The notes below the pieces were generated by a model, which was given only the letters and a program-made list of their open reading frames with translations, had not been told where the DNA came from and did no database searches. This document shows, piece by piece, positions 11,666-23,062 of a stretch of 64,000 nt of DNA; position 1 is the first letter of the stretch, and each line of letters begins with the position of its first letter. The DNA comes from Dioscorea cayenensis subsp. rotundata (Eukaryota > Streptophyta > Magnoliopsida > Dioscoreales > Dioscoreaceae), in assembly GCF_009730915.1 (NCBI RefSeq), contig NC_052489.1, positions 744,001 to 808,000 of the forward strand, read 5' to 3'. The position numbers and the translations under genes were made by a program.

Positions 11666-12373
11666 TCAGTACATCCCGCGGCTGTTGTTCAGGATAGACC
11701 CCAGCGTCCCCAAGACGGCGAAAGCAAGAAGCGGGCTCACATCCAAAGTATCAAACACTGGCGGAATGATATTCCTGAAAAGATTAAGGTATGGATCACA
11801 GAGATCCCTAATGGCAGAGAGGGGCTGGCGATCCCAAGGTATGTTCGGGAACCAACTGAGAAGAACCCGGACCATCAGAACCCCACTATAGATATCAAGC
11901 CACTTGGACATCCCGGCGGCGACGACGGTGAGTGGGGTGTTGAGGTACCCGCTAGGCCGGTCGCGGAGGCGAGCGAAGAAGAGGGAGCCGGCAGTGGTGA
12001 TAGTGCCTTGAATGGCGCGGGCGTCAAGGATTTGTTGGATGGCGGGGGAAGCGAGGGCGGAGGAGAGAAGCCGGTGGGCAAGGGAGCGGAGAGCGAAGGC
12101 GGCGGCCGTAGAGAGGGTGAGGAGCGAGCAAACGGTGCGGGTGGAGTCGGAGAAGAGGGTTGGGTTGGGAGAGGAGACGGAGGGGGCGGTGGAGGCCGAG
12201 ACTGCGAATGGTTTGAGAGGAGGGCGTGAGGAGACGCGAACAAGGGCTGGGAGATGGAGGGGATGCATCTGGGGATTAGCAGTGAAGCGAGGGATGAAAT
12301 TAGGTTTAGGGTTTGTGATGAAGAGGAGAGGAGAAGGGGAAGAGATTGAGGAGAAGGTGAGGATGGAGGCCAT
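11666..12373 (-). CDS. YLMG1: YlmG/YGGT family protein, plastid-targeted
   Basis: A 235-residue, intronless protein. I chose the ATG at 12373 (MASILTFSSISS...), not the in-frame ATG at 12469, because it opens a typical Ser/Pro-rich plastid transit peptide. The last 100 residues form the YGGT domain: a hydrophobic helix around MSKWLDIYSGVLMVRVLLSWF, the NIPWDRQPLSAIRDLCDPYLNLFRNIIPP core and a second helix (SPLLAFAVLGTLGSIL). In Arabidopsis, YLMG1 proteins are thylakoid or envelope proteins needed for proper nucleoid distribution in plastids. The 5' coding part is GC-rich. Paralogue identity (1-1 or 1-2) is not resolved. Confidence 0.87.
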   Translation of the reverse strand: MASILTFSSISSPSPLLFITNPKPNFIPRFTANPQMHPLHLPALVRVSSRPPLKPFAVSASTAPSVSSPNPTLFSDSTRTVCSLLTLSTAAAFALRSLAHRLLSSALASPAIQQILDARAIQGTITTAGSLFFARLRDRPSGYLNTPLTVVAAGMSKWLDIYSGVLMVRVLLSWFPNIPWDRQPLSAIRDLCDPYLNLFRNIIPPVFDTLDVSPLLAFAVLGTLGSILNNSRGMY

Positions 12374-13060
12374 GGATGGAGATGGAGATGGAGCTGCAAG
12401 AAGAGGATTTGTTTGATTTGTTTCTTGTATTTCAATTTCTAGTTTTCTTTTTTGTATTTTTATTATCACAAGGGTGGGGCCTGTTCTTTTTTCCCCTTAT
12501 TTATTTATTTATTTTTCTTTACAAAGTTCTCAAATTTATCTATATATTTTTTTAAAAAAAACTTAATTTTTTCTTATCTTCAGAAAATTAAAAATTTTAT
12601 AAAAAATATCGCTCATCTTAGTCATCTAATTAAAATTTAGTGAAAAATATTAATTATTGTCAATTTTTTTAAAATAATTAAATTACTATTTATATTATTC
12701 ATCATGTTTGATTAAAAAAAATTTAACTCTCCCTATAAAAATATCTAAAATTAAAAAATTCGACTTTCCACCATCATACATGAGAATATTAACTTTGGTT
12801 AGAATATTTAATTTTTAAAATTTTACGTTTTCAATTTTATTTTTTCATGTATATATAATTAAACTAGTTGAAAGGGAGAAAAATTATCAACAAATGAAAA
12901 AAACAATAATAAAACGGACTGTTTCTTAGTTGAGGCAACTGAGTTCATATTTTGATCAGAAATAAATTTATGGGAACAAGAACTTAATTACATCACTGAA
13001 TTAAAAATTAGAAAAAGAAAAGACTATTTCTTCACTTGTAGATTTTGACGTACTGTGACA
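12374..13060. other. YlmG promoter and XRCC4 3' region
   Basis: AT-rich intergenic DNA between two minus-strand genes. The part near 12374 should hold the YlmG 5' leader and promoter, and the part near 13000 the XRCC4 3' untranslated region. No repeat or gene is seen. Confidence 0.5.
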
Positions 13061-15692
13061 CTATTTTCTGGTTTTTCTCTTTCGAACATTCTGGGTTGAA
13101 GTAGCAACATTTTTCTTGGAAATAATAAGAACATCATCATATGATTTTTCAGCAGGTTCCTCCTTGATTTGATCATCACTGCTTTCTTCATCAAAGCTCT
13201 CAGTTTTATCAGTAGACTCATTGTCTTCAGCTGGAGCTTTCATACTACCTTCCAATTTTGAAATCTTATCTCTAAGAGCTCTCAATTTGGCTTTCTTTGA
13301 GTTTAGGACTGCAACAAACTAGAAAACAAATAGCAATACATATATGAATGAAAACAGAGTAACAAAGTAGATTTTTTGATGCTGCAAGCATTGCACTAAG
13401 AGCAAGAATGGTGATGCCATAAATATGAAAGTGTATGATAGCATTCAAGCAAGTGTGATGATGATGAATCATTGCGCACCTTCCCATAGACAGCGGTTTC
13501 ATATGCGTCTTTCTCCTTGTTATACTTCTCGCTAAGCGATAAACATCTCTCAGCTTCTGATTTTAACTTTGCAAAGGCCTGAGAATTTCTAACTACCTCA
13601 TCCTACAAGATACAAAGCCAAAAGTCACACTTTTAATGTATATAACTGAGAACCAAACAGCACCCTTTTATGGACATTCAAGTGTAATCAGTGAAGCAAT
13701 ACATAGAAAGAATATCAAGAATAAGTGGACCATAACAACTAGTTTAGTTGCTAGTCATTGAACAGTTGATATTCATTTTTGAAAGCTAAAAGCATGCCGC
13801 ATTATAAAAAGTCCATTTCTAACAACTGCGAACATAAATCAGAGTTGAACAACCTTAAAATGTTTGAGCACATGAATTTCATCCACAAGGTTCAGATGTA
13901 GGTAACAAAGATTATTTGTGCATAAAATTGTTCACATGAAAAGCAATTAGATTAATCAATTCACTTTCCACATTCATATATTAGGAAAATTCCATGCTGC
14001 CACATGAAACAGGTATGGACAATTGCAACAAGTTCCTTAAATTAAACTTTGTTTCACTCAGGTCATGCAATCAATAGAGCTCTCAATTACTAATTCAGAA
14101 ATAAGAAGAGCAAATAAAGAACTATTACTTTACAATTTGTGACCAGTTTTGATACTGATCTCTGTTAATTAGGAAGTAAAGAAGTCATAAATGGCATGGT
14201 GTTTTCTTCTATTCAATTTAAAATACAAAACTCAAATGAGATGGGGCTAATCCGAATCCTGCAGATGTTATCTGAACAGTTCGTTTTAGGTCTCTTTTAA
14301 ATGAAACAAGGGGTAGGGGTCTAACAATCAGCATTTTGGCAAAAAACTTGATGTAAAGCTCACATATATAACTTTCCATCTCAATTTCAGTCAGGCTATG
14401 GCATCATAAAAAAGGCATTGTAAAATGTAGATGCATGAATGAGCCTTTGGCACTTATTCCTGGTTGGACCTCTTATAACTATAATGCCTTCTGGGTCAGT
14501 TTAAGTGAACTGGATAAATCAAAGACACAATTAATGAAAATCTAACCTAGAAAGGTCAAATTTTTCATGAAAAAGGTATGCCATGTTTCATGTGAAAACT
14601 TATTTATGAGCTGAAATAGGACCAAGTTTATGATTTTAACAAGCTCTATAATCGAAAACCTAAACCAACCTCTCTTTCATGCCATGCTTTATAGATCAAG
14701 AAAGACCATCTGCTACTCAGCATGGTAGCAATCAAAATGAAAATAATACCAGAATAAACAGATTACATGATTAATTACACGCACATCATATGATTAACTG
14801 ACTATATACATTTAACAAGCTCATGAACACAACAAGCAAACAGATTCAACTATGAAAACCAGAATTTACTAAGGAGAAGTGGTCATACACTCAAGTGTAT
14901 ATTCGCATCCATAAGAAAATCCAATATTTGAGCTGTTGTTTGCTTATCATCAGATGATGGTTGGCACTTCCATCGCCACTCCAACTTAGTACCTTGTTTT
15001 TCAAATGTCCATGACAACTACAAAGAAGATTAGGCATAGTCCATAAGTTGAAGCTAAAGGAGCCATGAGAGTTCAAAATCATGAAAATTGATTGAAACAA
15101 GCAATCCACAAAGACAAACATAAGCATGCCAACACCAAGACATAGATTGCTAATAAACCAATGCACTTTATCTACAAAATTCATGGCATAACTAATCTCG
15201 GGAATGACTCAAAATAGTCCAAACAATGCAATTTATCTCCAAAGATCATAGCTTTATATACCAATTAAAAGGAAAAGAAGAATGAATAGATAAAAGAAAG
15301 AGAAATCACTGACTCTTCGGCTGCCATTGCCGGCATCCTCAAAAGCATAGCAAGAGCCGGGCTGCTGAAGCCCTAGGTAGCGCTCGACGAGGGCGAGGTA
15401 GTCCGACACGGGTTGATCCCACTGCTCCGCCCGAAGCCTCACCTCCGCCTCCGTCGCTGCAAGAGAGAAAGCAACACAGAGATTAGATAGACCCTCACGA
15501 TAAGATCAAGAACTAAAAAAGAGAGAGCGAGAGGGGGAGCGGAAGGGGGGAGAGACCGTGGCAGGTCCAAGCGTGGAGGCCATCGGTGATGAAGAGGTGG
15601 AAGTGGGAGTTGAACCAGGTGCCCTTGACGAAGATGGGGCCATGGCCGGACGGGAGCTCAAGCTTGAGGCAAGTATGGCGGTCGGATTCCAT
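13061..15692 (-). CDS. XRCC4: DNA repair protein XRCC4 (five exons)
   Basis: Exons by frame and splice sites: 15557-15692, 15314-15456, 14889-15017, 13480-13602, 13061-13318, giving 262 residues, close to Arabidopsis XRCC4. The start MESDRHTCLKLELPSG and the blocks FVKGTWFNSHF, EQWDQPVSDYL, LSWTFEKQGTKLEWRWK and ILDFLMDANI match the remembered plant XRCC4 head domain (residues about 1-135). Exon 4 (DEVVRNSQAF...AVYGK) and the start of exon 5 form the coiled coil that binds DNA ligase IV. The tail is acidic/serine-rich and ends in a basic KRKTRK stretch that may act as a nuclear signal. The protein scaffolds ligase IV in non-homologous end joining. All introns are GT-AG; intron 3 is about 1.3 kb. 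Confidence 0.95.
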
Positions 15693-16587
15693 CGTAGCAG
15701 GAGGACGAAGAAGAGCGAAAGCGCTGAAAGAAATACACAGTGAGAGTGCTTGATTTGAAAGCAGCGACCATCGATTCCATTTGGGGGGGTATCGTTCCAA
15801 GCAAGACACTCTCAAATAAATAAATCTCAATAAAATGTAAAATTTATTTCATAATTATACTAATTTATTATTTTTTTTATATTTATTTATTAACAATATT
15901 ATTTATATATATATATAGTTACGAAGTAGTTAAATTGCTTGAGCATTCCCACAAATCATCAATAAATTATGTGGTATATATTAAATATTTTATAATAAAG
16001 TAGATATGCATTAAAACTGAAAATACTAAAACAGAATACAACCATCAAGTACGGTAACAAAATACAAAATAAAGCATTACAAATATAATTTTGTCTTTCT
16101 AAAAGAGAAAAAAAAAAACAGTGGGAGAGAGGAGAGTAATAACTAATAAGAGCAATTTCAACTCGAATATAAACAAATTACCCTGCATATCAATGTAACA
16201 GTAAAACACAGTTTCAACAACTAATGTTAAACTGATAGGCAAACAAAAGATGAAAATTTGCAGCAGAAATAAGAACATCTGTAGCAACTACTGCTCTGTA
16301 AAGGAACAATGATTCAGATAACAGTTCAAACCAATTGAATTATAAAGAAATGAAAATGTAAGTTTTGAAACAACCTGTAAGGAAGGTTTGCAGATCTCTC
16401 ATCAACAAAGGAAAACACCAAAAAGAAACAAAGAATCAAGGCAGTCATTCTACAACATATATGGTTTGCTATCAGTTGCCATGTCAGATGCACTGACTAC
16501 AATGGCATTCTTCACTACAATGGCTTTACAAACAACAACAGAAACCTGGAAAAATTCAGGCAGAACACTTGAGGAATACACAATTCC
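15693..16587. other. XRCC4 promoter and Alba gene 3' region
   Basis: Between two minus-strand genes. The AT-rich middle (15830-16090) holds a short (AT)n run. 16090-16587 is probably the Alba 3' untranslated region. No further feature is visible. Confidence 0.5.
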
Positions 16588-18362
16588 TCAATCAGCACTT
16601 TCAGCACTTTCCGCACTTTCAGCACTTTCATCTTCCTTGTTAGAGTCGGTACTGTCAGCAGGCTTGCGCTCCTTCAGGTTCTCTGTCTTCCCCAGCAGTA
16701 TCTCAATCTTGCATTAGAAAAACAAACACAATTGGTAAGACTGAATGAAACAGAAGCAAAGTGTCAAATGCTCTAGAGGAATTTAGGGAAGTGAACCTTG
16801 GCTTTTCGGACAGTGCGGCCTTTATTGCCATCTGTTGTGCCAACAGTTGATGTCAGGATCTCTGTTCATGAGAAAAGGAATAAAATTGAACAAATATCAG
16901 CACAGTCCAGTCCTTGTTGAGGTTCTCAGTACCTTCCAAATGAAATTAAAGAATTGAAATGGTTTGAGATATATACTCTTCTCAGTAGCCAGGCCATTGT
17001 TTTTCAGAATCTCAGCAACAGTAACAACTGTACCAATAGCTGAAATGTGATAACAAGAAAAATTAAGCAGAAGCATATGACCAAAAAAAAAAGCCTGCGC
17101 ACATTTCTCAAATATAGATATATATTACCAAACAAGATATTAGGACTTACATTATATATATATATATATATATAAAGAAGTAGCACATCAAGGTTAATGA
17201 AAGGAATTATTAAATTCTAAAAGTATATAAATCTGATTGTCCAGGTAGCATTAATGCAGATACGCATTGTTAAAGCAAAAACTGGTGTTTTATGCACCCA
17301 TACTTAGATTCGAAGGCTCGAAGCACATAAAAAGCAAACAGTTAATGAAATGGAATTAAATAAATAATAATAATAAATTGTTACTAGCTAGGAATGGACT
17401 CCTGAGTTTCAAGGCACGAATTTTGTTCATTGATATAATCATCAAAACATGCAATTTTATTCAAGATTTCTGCGTACAAATAGTTCCTAAAATGCAACAA
17501 GAAAGATTCAAAGATAAGAGATTAATATAGAAATCTATCAAATAACAAATCAGTCCAATTCTAAATTTATATTTCTACAGAATCACACTTCGAAAATCAT
17601 CCCTACTTGCCAAAAAAAAAAAAGTAAATAAAGTTTATATGATAAACAAGTTCTCACTTCTCATTATCCAAGAACGATTTAAATCATGAATTAAGAGTCT
17701 TCAGCATTGAAAAAGAGGGGAAATTGATATCAAATCAAAGATCAAGAACCATTACCCATGCCAAGCGCAGAGAGCTCGACCTCATTGTAGTTCTGCATGT
17801 ACCTCTGCAAATCAATACAAGAAAAGAAGTAAGAATCACATTGACAATTCAACAAAGAACCATCCAATTATCCTTAAAAACTAAATAAAAAAGGGGGAAA
17901 TCTAATCCTCTGCCATCAATCCTGAGAATATAAGATCCCTTTTTTTTGAAGAAAAAGAAAAAGAAAGAGATCCATGCTTGATCCTTCCATAATTATAGAA
18001 ACAAATCTTTAGAACACCCCAAAGAAATCAAAATCGAGATCATACAACAAGAAAAAACCAAAAGAAATCGAGATCATACACACCGCCATTTCCAACAAGC
18101 ACAAACGCAAAAATAAACAGAAAGAACTCAAGATCGCAAACCAAAAAAGCACGAGATCCAAAAGCCGAATCCATCAAGAACAACATAAACCAAAGAAAAA
18201 AAGAGAAGTTGAGAAGGATTTCAGATGGAAAACCTTAGCGAGATTGACGTAGAAGTACAGAGGCTTCTTGTTGGTGGAGACTTGGATCCTGTTCTTCTTC
18301 TGGGCCACTCTGATGGTCCCAGGATCCTTCACCGCCGGCTCAGCCACGATCATCGTCTCCAT
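16588..18362 (-). CDS. Alba-domain nucleic-acid-binding protein (five exons)
   Basis: Exons 18234-18362, 17756-17804, 16977-17039, 16797-16861 and 16588-16707 join in frame to 141 residues. The Alba core runs from QKKNRIQVSTNKKPLYFYVNLAK through RYMQNYNEVELSALGM, AIGTVVTVAEILKNNGLATEK and KILTSTVGTTDGNKGRTVRKAK to IEILLGKTENL. This matches the short plant Alba proteins of the At2g34160 type, which bind RNA and DNA and are linked to translation, RNA stability or R-loop control. The C-terminus has four SAE/SAD-type repeats in an acidic tail. The 5' leader contains a (GA)n/(GAGAAA)n tract on the coding strand. Confidence 0.93.
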
Positions 18363-18390
18363 TCTCTCTCTTTCTTTCGTTCTCGATCTC

Positions 18391-18432
18391 CCTCTCTCTC
18401 TCTCTCTCTTTCTCTTTCTCTTTCTCTTTCTC
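18391..18432. repeat. (CT)n/(TTTCTC)n microsatellite in Alba 5' leader
   Basis: A CT run is followed by four TTTCTC units directly upstream of the Alba start codon. On the transcript it is a GA-rich purine tract, common in plant 5' leaders. Confidence 0.8.
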
Positions 18433-18830
18433 TATGGGGGATTGCTGGTTTCGAGGGAACGACGGTGATGAGCTTCTTAAATGGACGAGGGAAATGCGGA
18501 TGCCACGTGTCCTAATACCGTTGAGCAGTTATAGTTACCGTACGTCACGTGTCGCATTTTATAAACGAACATCATTTTGACGAATTTGCCCCTGATTACG
18601 GGTCTTATTTCCCTACCCGCCCACGCGAGCGCGGGATTTGCGAAGAAGTCTTGGGTTTGGAATTATTGTCTTTTCTATTGATCCCGGAATTGGGGAAGAA
18701 CAAGTGCCCATTGATCCCGGAACAACTTTCCTTCCTCTACTATCTATTATATATATATATATATATATATACTCCTCCAATGATCTCTCACCATTCTTCT
18801 TTCCTAAGGATTCCCAATACCTTCAGGAAT
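18433..18830. promoter_or_regulatory. Divergent promoter between the Alba and WVD2-like genes, with two G-boxes
   Basis: Two perfect CACGTG boxes sit at 18504-18509 (CCACGTGTCC) and 18546-18551 (TCACGTGTCG), 42 bp apart centre to centre. The minus-strand Alba gene starts at 18362. The plus-strand WVD2-like gene has a probable non-coding first exon ending near 18832, where a GTAAGC donor is seen. An (AT)n run at 18749-18772 may serve as a TATA region for the plus-strand gene. Binding by bZIP or bHLH factors is inferred from the motif. Confidence 0.6.
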
Positions 18831-19707
18831 GTAAGCATTAATCTCCTCATGTTTTAGTGGAATTTTCCATCTTAAAGTTTGTATCTTTTGTTTGTTTTCA
18901 TGGATTATGGTTATATTAATTGTTTTGAATTTTTTTTTTGGTGTTTCAGTGGTTTTTTGATTCAATAGAAATTTTGCTTAATTTATTCAGGCAATGTAGT
19001 TGTTCAAGTGTTTTATGTCCTAAAAAAAAGTTTGAATTTTTTTCATAGTTTTCATGGATTATATGATCAATTTAATTGGTTATGCTTTGCATTATATGAG
19101 TGTTTACCCATTTGAGTCATGTTTGTGCTTTTTTTTTTCATTGTTTTCAGCATCATATTTGGTCCATGTTTGAAAGCTTGAATATTTTAATTTGTTGGTT
19201 TTGTGGATTATAACTATAATTGATTTAATTCATTCTGTGTTGTGAATTTGTCTGTTTCTGTGCCTTATTTCATCTTCTTATTTAGACATGTATATATGTT
19301 TGAATGATATTGCTCCAACAAAGTCTTTGACTCATTTTGTGATTCAATTATTTTTGTTTATCAGTGAAAGTTTCATGCTCTGATATAAAGATGTTGTTCT
19401 CACTACAAGTTTAATCTTTTTATTGATCATGATTGATTTTGTTGGCTTTTGTACATTTTTTGTACAAAAGCCAACAGAAATGTACAATTTTTGATCAATT
19501 GGTTGATGATTTATATGAACTCGAAGCAGTAATAATGTCATTTTCATTAGAAATATTACAGAAAAAAATCTACTCGTGTTTCATTTGATTGTTTCTTATG
19601 TGAAATATATATACACAATATATGTTTCATTTCCATCTATTGCAAGTGCTATCATGTGATATTAGTTGTGTATCTCTTGTAGTTGAACAGGAACCAAACT
19701 TGCGGAA

Positions 19708-21483
19708 ATGAGCAAGAACAAAGATGTAGTTGAGTGCCTTTCCGCGAAAACTTCTGGTAGCCCTCAGTTTGCCGAATCCCCGGTTGAGGTACTCTTTGTT
19801 CAATCGATAATTAATTATTCAATCATGTTTATACTTTGAATAATAGACGACAAGCGCCGTTTTTATGAATATAAACAATACTAAACAAGATCTTGAAACC
19901 CGGGATGTACGATATGTATGCAGATATGAGAATAATATAGAAATCCCAGGGTGAGCGATGTATGAGCGATCGGGAAAGCAGATCTGTTGGGGAGAGATTT
20001 GAGCCACGACCTCACTTCACACTTTGATGTCATACCATTGGGTTATCCAATGGTTTTTTTACCTTTTTAAGTATAAATTTAAACACTTTTTCTTATTCTG
20101 AATCAATGCAGAAGAAAAAGGTTGAATTTAAAGAACCTAATAATGATCAGGAGAACCCAGACTCTCCGACGAAATCATCATCAAGACCAGTTAATGGTAT
20201 AACTGTACGGTTAAATTACACAATTCCTCAACCTTTTGATTTAGCAACTGAAAGACGCGCGGTTGGCGCTTGCAATGGACACAAAGCTCCAAATGTTAAT
20301 AATTTGGAATCATCAAACTCTCCGAAGAAGTCTCAAGTAATTCTCATCTTGATTTTCTTTGTTTCTCTTTTATTTTGATTACGTCACCGCATCAATTCTG
20401 TTCTGAGTTCTAGTTTCTTGATTGTTTGGATTTTGAAGGAACATAGAATAAAATCACAAGGAGATATGTGAATGAATGAAAACATATTGATAATTATTCA
20501 ATTACCGACGCAACTTTTCCATAGCAAAAATTGTTCTGCATGCATATAATGCTTTTCGTCTATTTGTAATGCGCCAGCCAAACTCACCCGACAAATCGAG
20601 GAAGTCATTACAACCTGATCACGCAAAGCACTCGGAAGATGATACTTGTTCGATAGGTTCCCATATTTTTTCGGCATTGAAAATAATTTCATTTCAAAAT
20701 ATAGTATTACTATAATCTCCTGAGAATGACTCTGAAAACTGCAGCTTCTGAAAGAATCACTAAACCCAGGACAACAGTACCAACAGCCCCTGTATTTAGA
20801 TCCAGTGAACGCGCCGAGAAAAGGAAAGAGGTAGTTTAACTTATAAATTCGAGCTCTCGATAGATTAAAGATCTCATTCCAATTTTATTTTTCTTTTCAT
20901 AGTTTAACTCCTGGTTAGAAGAGAAACAACAAGCTTTAGAATTGGAAAGATTGGAATCTGAACAAAAGCTAAAGGTACATGTGCATTTATACTGTCAATA
21001 TATCGAAAGAACTCGGTACTCAATGTTAGCTTATATTTATTAGGAGGAGCAAGATGCAGCCATTAAAGAACTTCGGAAAACTCTTGTTTTCAGAGCTAAT
21101 CCAATGCCGAATTTCTACCATGAGGCACCTCCATCAAAGGTTGAACTTAAAAAGGTAAGTATAATGCTTAAGTTTGTCTCAAAATTCAAACCGATGAAAA
21201 TTGAAAGATAACAAGAATATACATTTTTAATTACTGTCAGCCACCTCCAACACGCGCGAAATCACCAAAGCTCGGACGAAGATCGAGCTGTGGTGATGCT
21301 GTCAATGTATCTCCGGCAGATAACAATGCCGGACTTTGCAGTCGATCTAATCGTCACAGTTTGGATGCTCACAAAGAATGTGTCAAAAAATCTTCACATC
21401 ATGTTAAGAAAGAAGATGCAGAAATAAAAGAAACAGAAAACTCTGAAGATGTTGAGCAAAACAATGATGCAGTTGATTGTTGA
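19708..21483 (+). CDS. WAVE-DAMPENED2-like / TPX2-domain microtubule-binding protein (seven exons)
   Basis: Coding exons 19708-19788, 20112-20336, 20578-20656, 20745-20830, 20903-20974, 21044-21154 and 21241-21483 give 298 residues. The TPX2/KLEEK core is plain: [56 protein letters not shown] and [13 protein letters not shown] (about residues 145-240). The block [18 protein letters not shown] comes from exon 3, which is too short to show as an open frame and was recovered from its match to WDL proteins. [13 protein letters not shown] suggests the WDL3-type branch. Such proteins bundle cortical microtubules and shape anisotropic cell growth. A 5' untranslated intron (about 18833-19690) probably precedes the start. 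Confidence 0.92.
19840..20055 (-). mobile_element. tRNA-derived SINE-like sequence in intron 1 of the WVD2-like gene
   Basis: Read on the minus strand, TAACCCAATGG (20035-20045) resembles a pol III A box. GGCTCAAATCT (19995-20005) resembles a B box, about 29 bases downstream, which is normal spacing. A GAGGTCGTGG segment just before the B box is typical of plant SINE heads. The 3' limit and target duplication could not be fixed, so the ends are approximate. Confidence 0.5.
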
Positions 21484-21964
21484 TATTACTGTGAATTCTT
21501 TATAAGTTTTCCTGCTTGTATGAAGTTTGATCAAATTTTTAAATCTGAATGAATTGGTCTTTTGTTTATATTCATTATATTTTGTGATATATATATATAT
21601 ATATATTTGTGGTTGGCTTGAACAACCTACTTTGGTTGCTACCTAAAAGCACCAAACTTGCTTTCATGAAAGACAATAATTCACATGCATGTGGATTTGG
21701 CCACCCACTCTGCCAAATGATCTGCTTAAAAGTTTCTTATCAGAGCCTTAATCATAACCAAATGCTAATTTCACTATTATGAATTAAGGACTACATTTAC
21801 TTTTCCCTTTTTCTTTTTTAAAATTAAAGCACCTAACTTGATAAACTATATTTTTAAAACAAAAAAGTAAACAGTACAAACTTTTTTCCCCTGTAGTTTG
21901 CTTTAAAAACACAGATAAAAAAATGAAAAAAAATTGTGTATTTAGAATTGTATATTATTTGTGC

Positions 21965-22236
21965 ATGAGATGGATTTGAACCCTTAATCTCTAAACCTCT
22001 AAATACGAACTATTTTTGTTGTTGCAATATGAATATTTTTAAAATAAAAAAAAACAAGTTTTGAAAATTCAAATCTTTAGTAGCATATTTATTAAAAAAA
22101 CTCTAAACCTCTAAATTACAAGTGAAATAAAATATGAACTACTCTATTATTGCAGGACCGATCTAAGTATTTTTAAAATAAAAAAAAAAACAATTTCTGA
22201 AAATTCAAATCTTTAGTAACATATCTATCAAAAAGA
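21965..22236. repeat. Imperfect tandem duplication with a SINE-like B box
   Basis: Two units both start CTCTAAACCTCTAAAT (21989 and 22101). Both continue through TATTTTTAAAATAAAAAA and GAAAATTCAAATCTTTAGTA; the second has a short insertion. Just left of the first unit, the minus strand reads GGGTTCAAATCC, a good pol III B box. A decayed SINE could have been duplicated here, but no clear A box was found. Confidence 0.5.
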
Positions 22237-22328
22237 CAAATCAAATTTCCTAATCTAAACTTAGATCTTTCTTTTCTCTCTTAACCAAAAAAAATTTTGC
22301 ACTTAAACATTATGGAATATGTTATTCC

Positions 22329-22330
22329 TA

Positions 22331-22388
<58 letters not shown>

Positions 22389-22413
22389 AGAGAGAGAGAG
22401 AGAGAGAGAGAGA
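22329..22413. repeat. Compound (TA)n(GA)n microsatellite
   Basis: About 18 bases of TA repeat pass directly into a GA repeat of about 65 bases, broken by a single ACT. Confidence 0.95.
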
Positions 22414-22932
22414 TGTTGCTTTGCATTTAAGCTTGGAATAACAACTTGGTTCTCTTCCACCCTCTACCTTCCTTTTCCCAAGTGGGAAGCAAAAGATAGA
22501 TCCTTTCCTTGACAACAAACCACAAATGGTCTAAATCTTGGTTTTAAGTCAAACCTTCAAGAATAAAGCTTTGATTAGTTAGCTAGTGACCTTTTAATAC
22601 TCAATTATAATCCCACAAAAAGCCTAAATGGTTGACCTTAACCATACCATCTAACCTTGCTTTATGACATTGATCACTAATATAATAATTCAAGCCAAAA
22701 GGATCTCCTCTCTCTCTCTCTCTATAGATAGTTTATGTTTGTTGTATGGAAGTTGATGGACATTTAAATATCCTTGTTTCTTAAACTAATTCTCTATATT
22801 AAAGTCTATCTAAATAGTTTTTTAATCTATCTACTTATGCATATCCATATATGAATACTAAGCTAAACAAAACAAACATATTGCATGGCTAAGTCTCTCT
22901 TCTCTTCTTCTCTTCTTCTCTTCTTCTCTATA

Positions 22933-23062
22933 GGTGAGGGGAATGTTGTCTGGTTCGAAGCCATTTATATATGGTGAAGAAGATGAAGAAGCTCGAATTC
23001 ATCGTCTTCGCTCTTTGTTATATAGATGATTTCGGACCAGGCTTCATTCCCCCCATCACATG
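22933..23062 (+). ncRNA. MIR166: MIR166 precursor hairpin
   Basis: The 3' arm at 23032-23052 carries the 21-nt mature miR166 sequence, beginning TCGGACCAGG and ending CATTCCCC. The 5' arm at 22940-22960 carries the star strand, beginning GGAATGTTGTCTGG. The arms pair along their length, and the lower stem continues with GTGAGG against CCCCATCAC. miR166 cleaves class III HD-ZIP mRNAs and so controls leaf polarity, meristem and vascular patterning. The loop of about 70 bases includes GAAGAAGATGAAGAAGC. Short open frames across it are incidental. Confidence 0.96.

Larger units (their letters stand above)
21484..22930. other. Spacer between the WVD2-like gene and MIR166
   Basis: It contains the WVD2-like 3' region, an (AT)n run at 21587-21606, an imperfect tandem duplication at 21989-22236, a large TA/GA microsatellite and a TTCTTCTC-rich stretch just before MIR166. 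Part of it is likely the MIR166 promoter and primary-transcript leader. Confidence 0.55.

Noticed and set aside
12008-12416. Long plus-strand open frames over the YlmG gene
   Set aside because: They are antisense shadows of the GC-rich transit peptide region; low-complexity Gly/Glu/Arg content and no family match.
18225-18515. Open frames on the plus strand over the Alba first exon and CT repeat
   Set aside because: They translate the (CT)n/(TTTCTC)n tract as Ser/Leu/Phe runs; the minus-strand Alba exon explains the conserved part.
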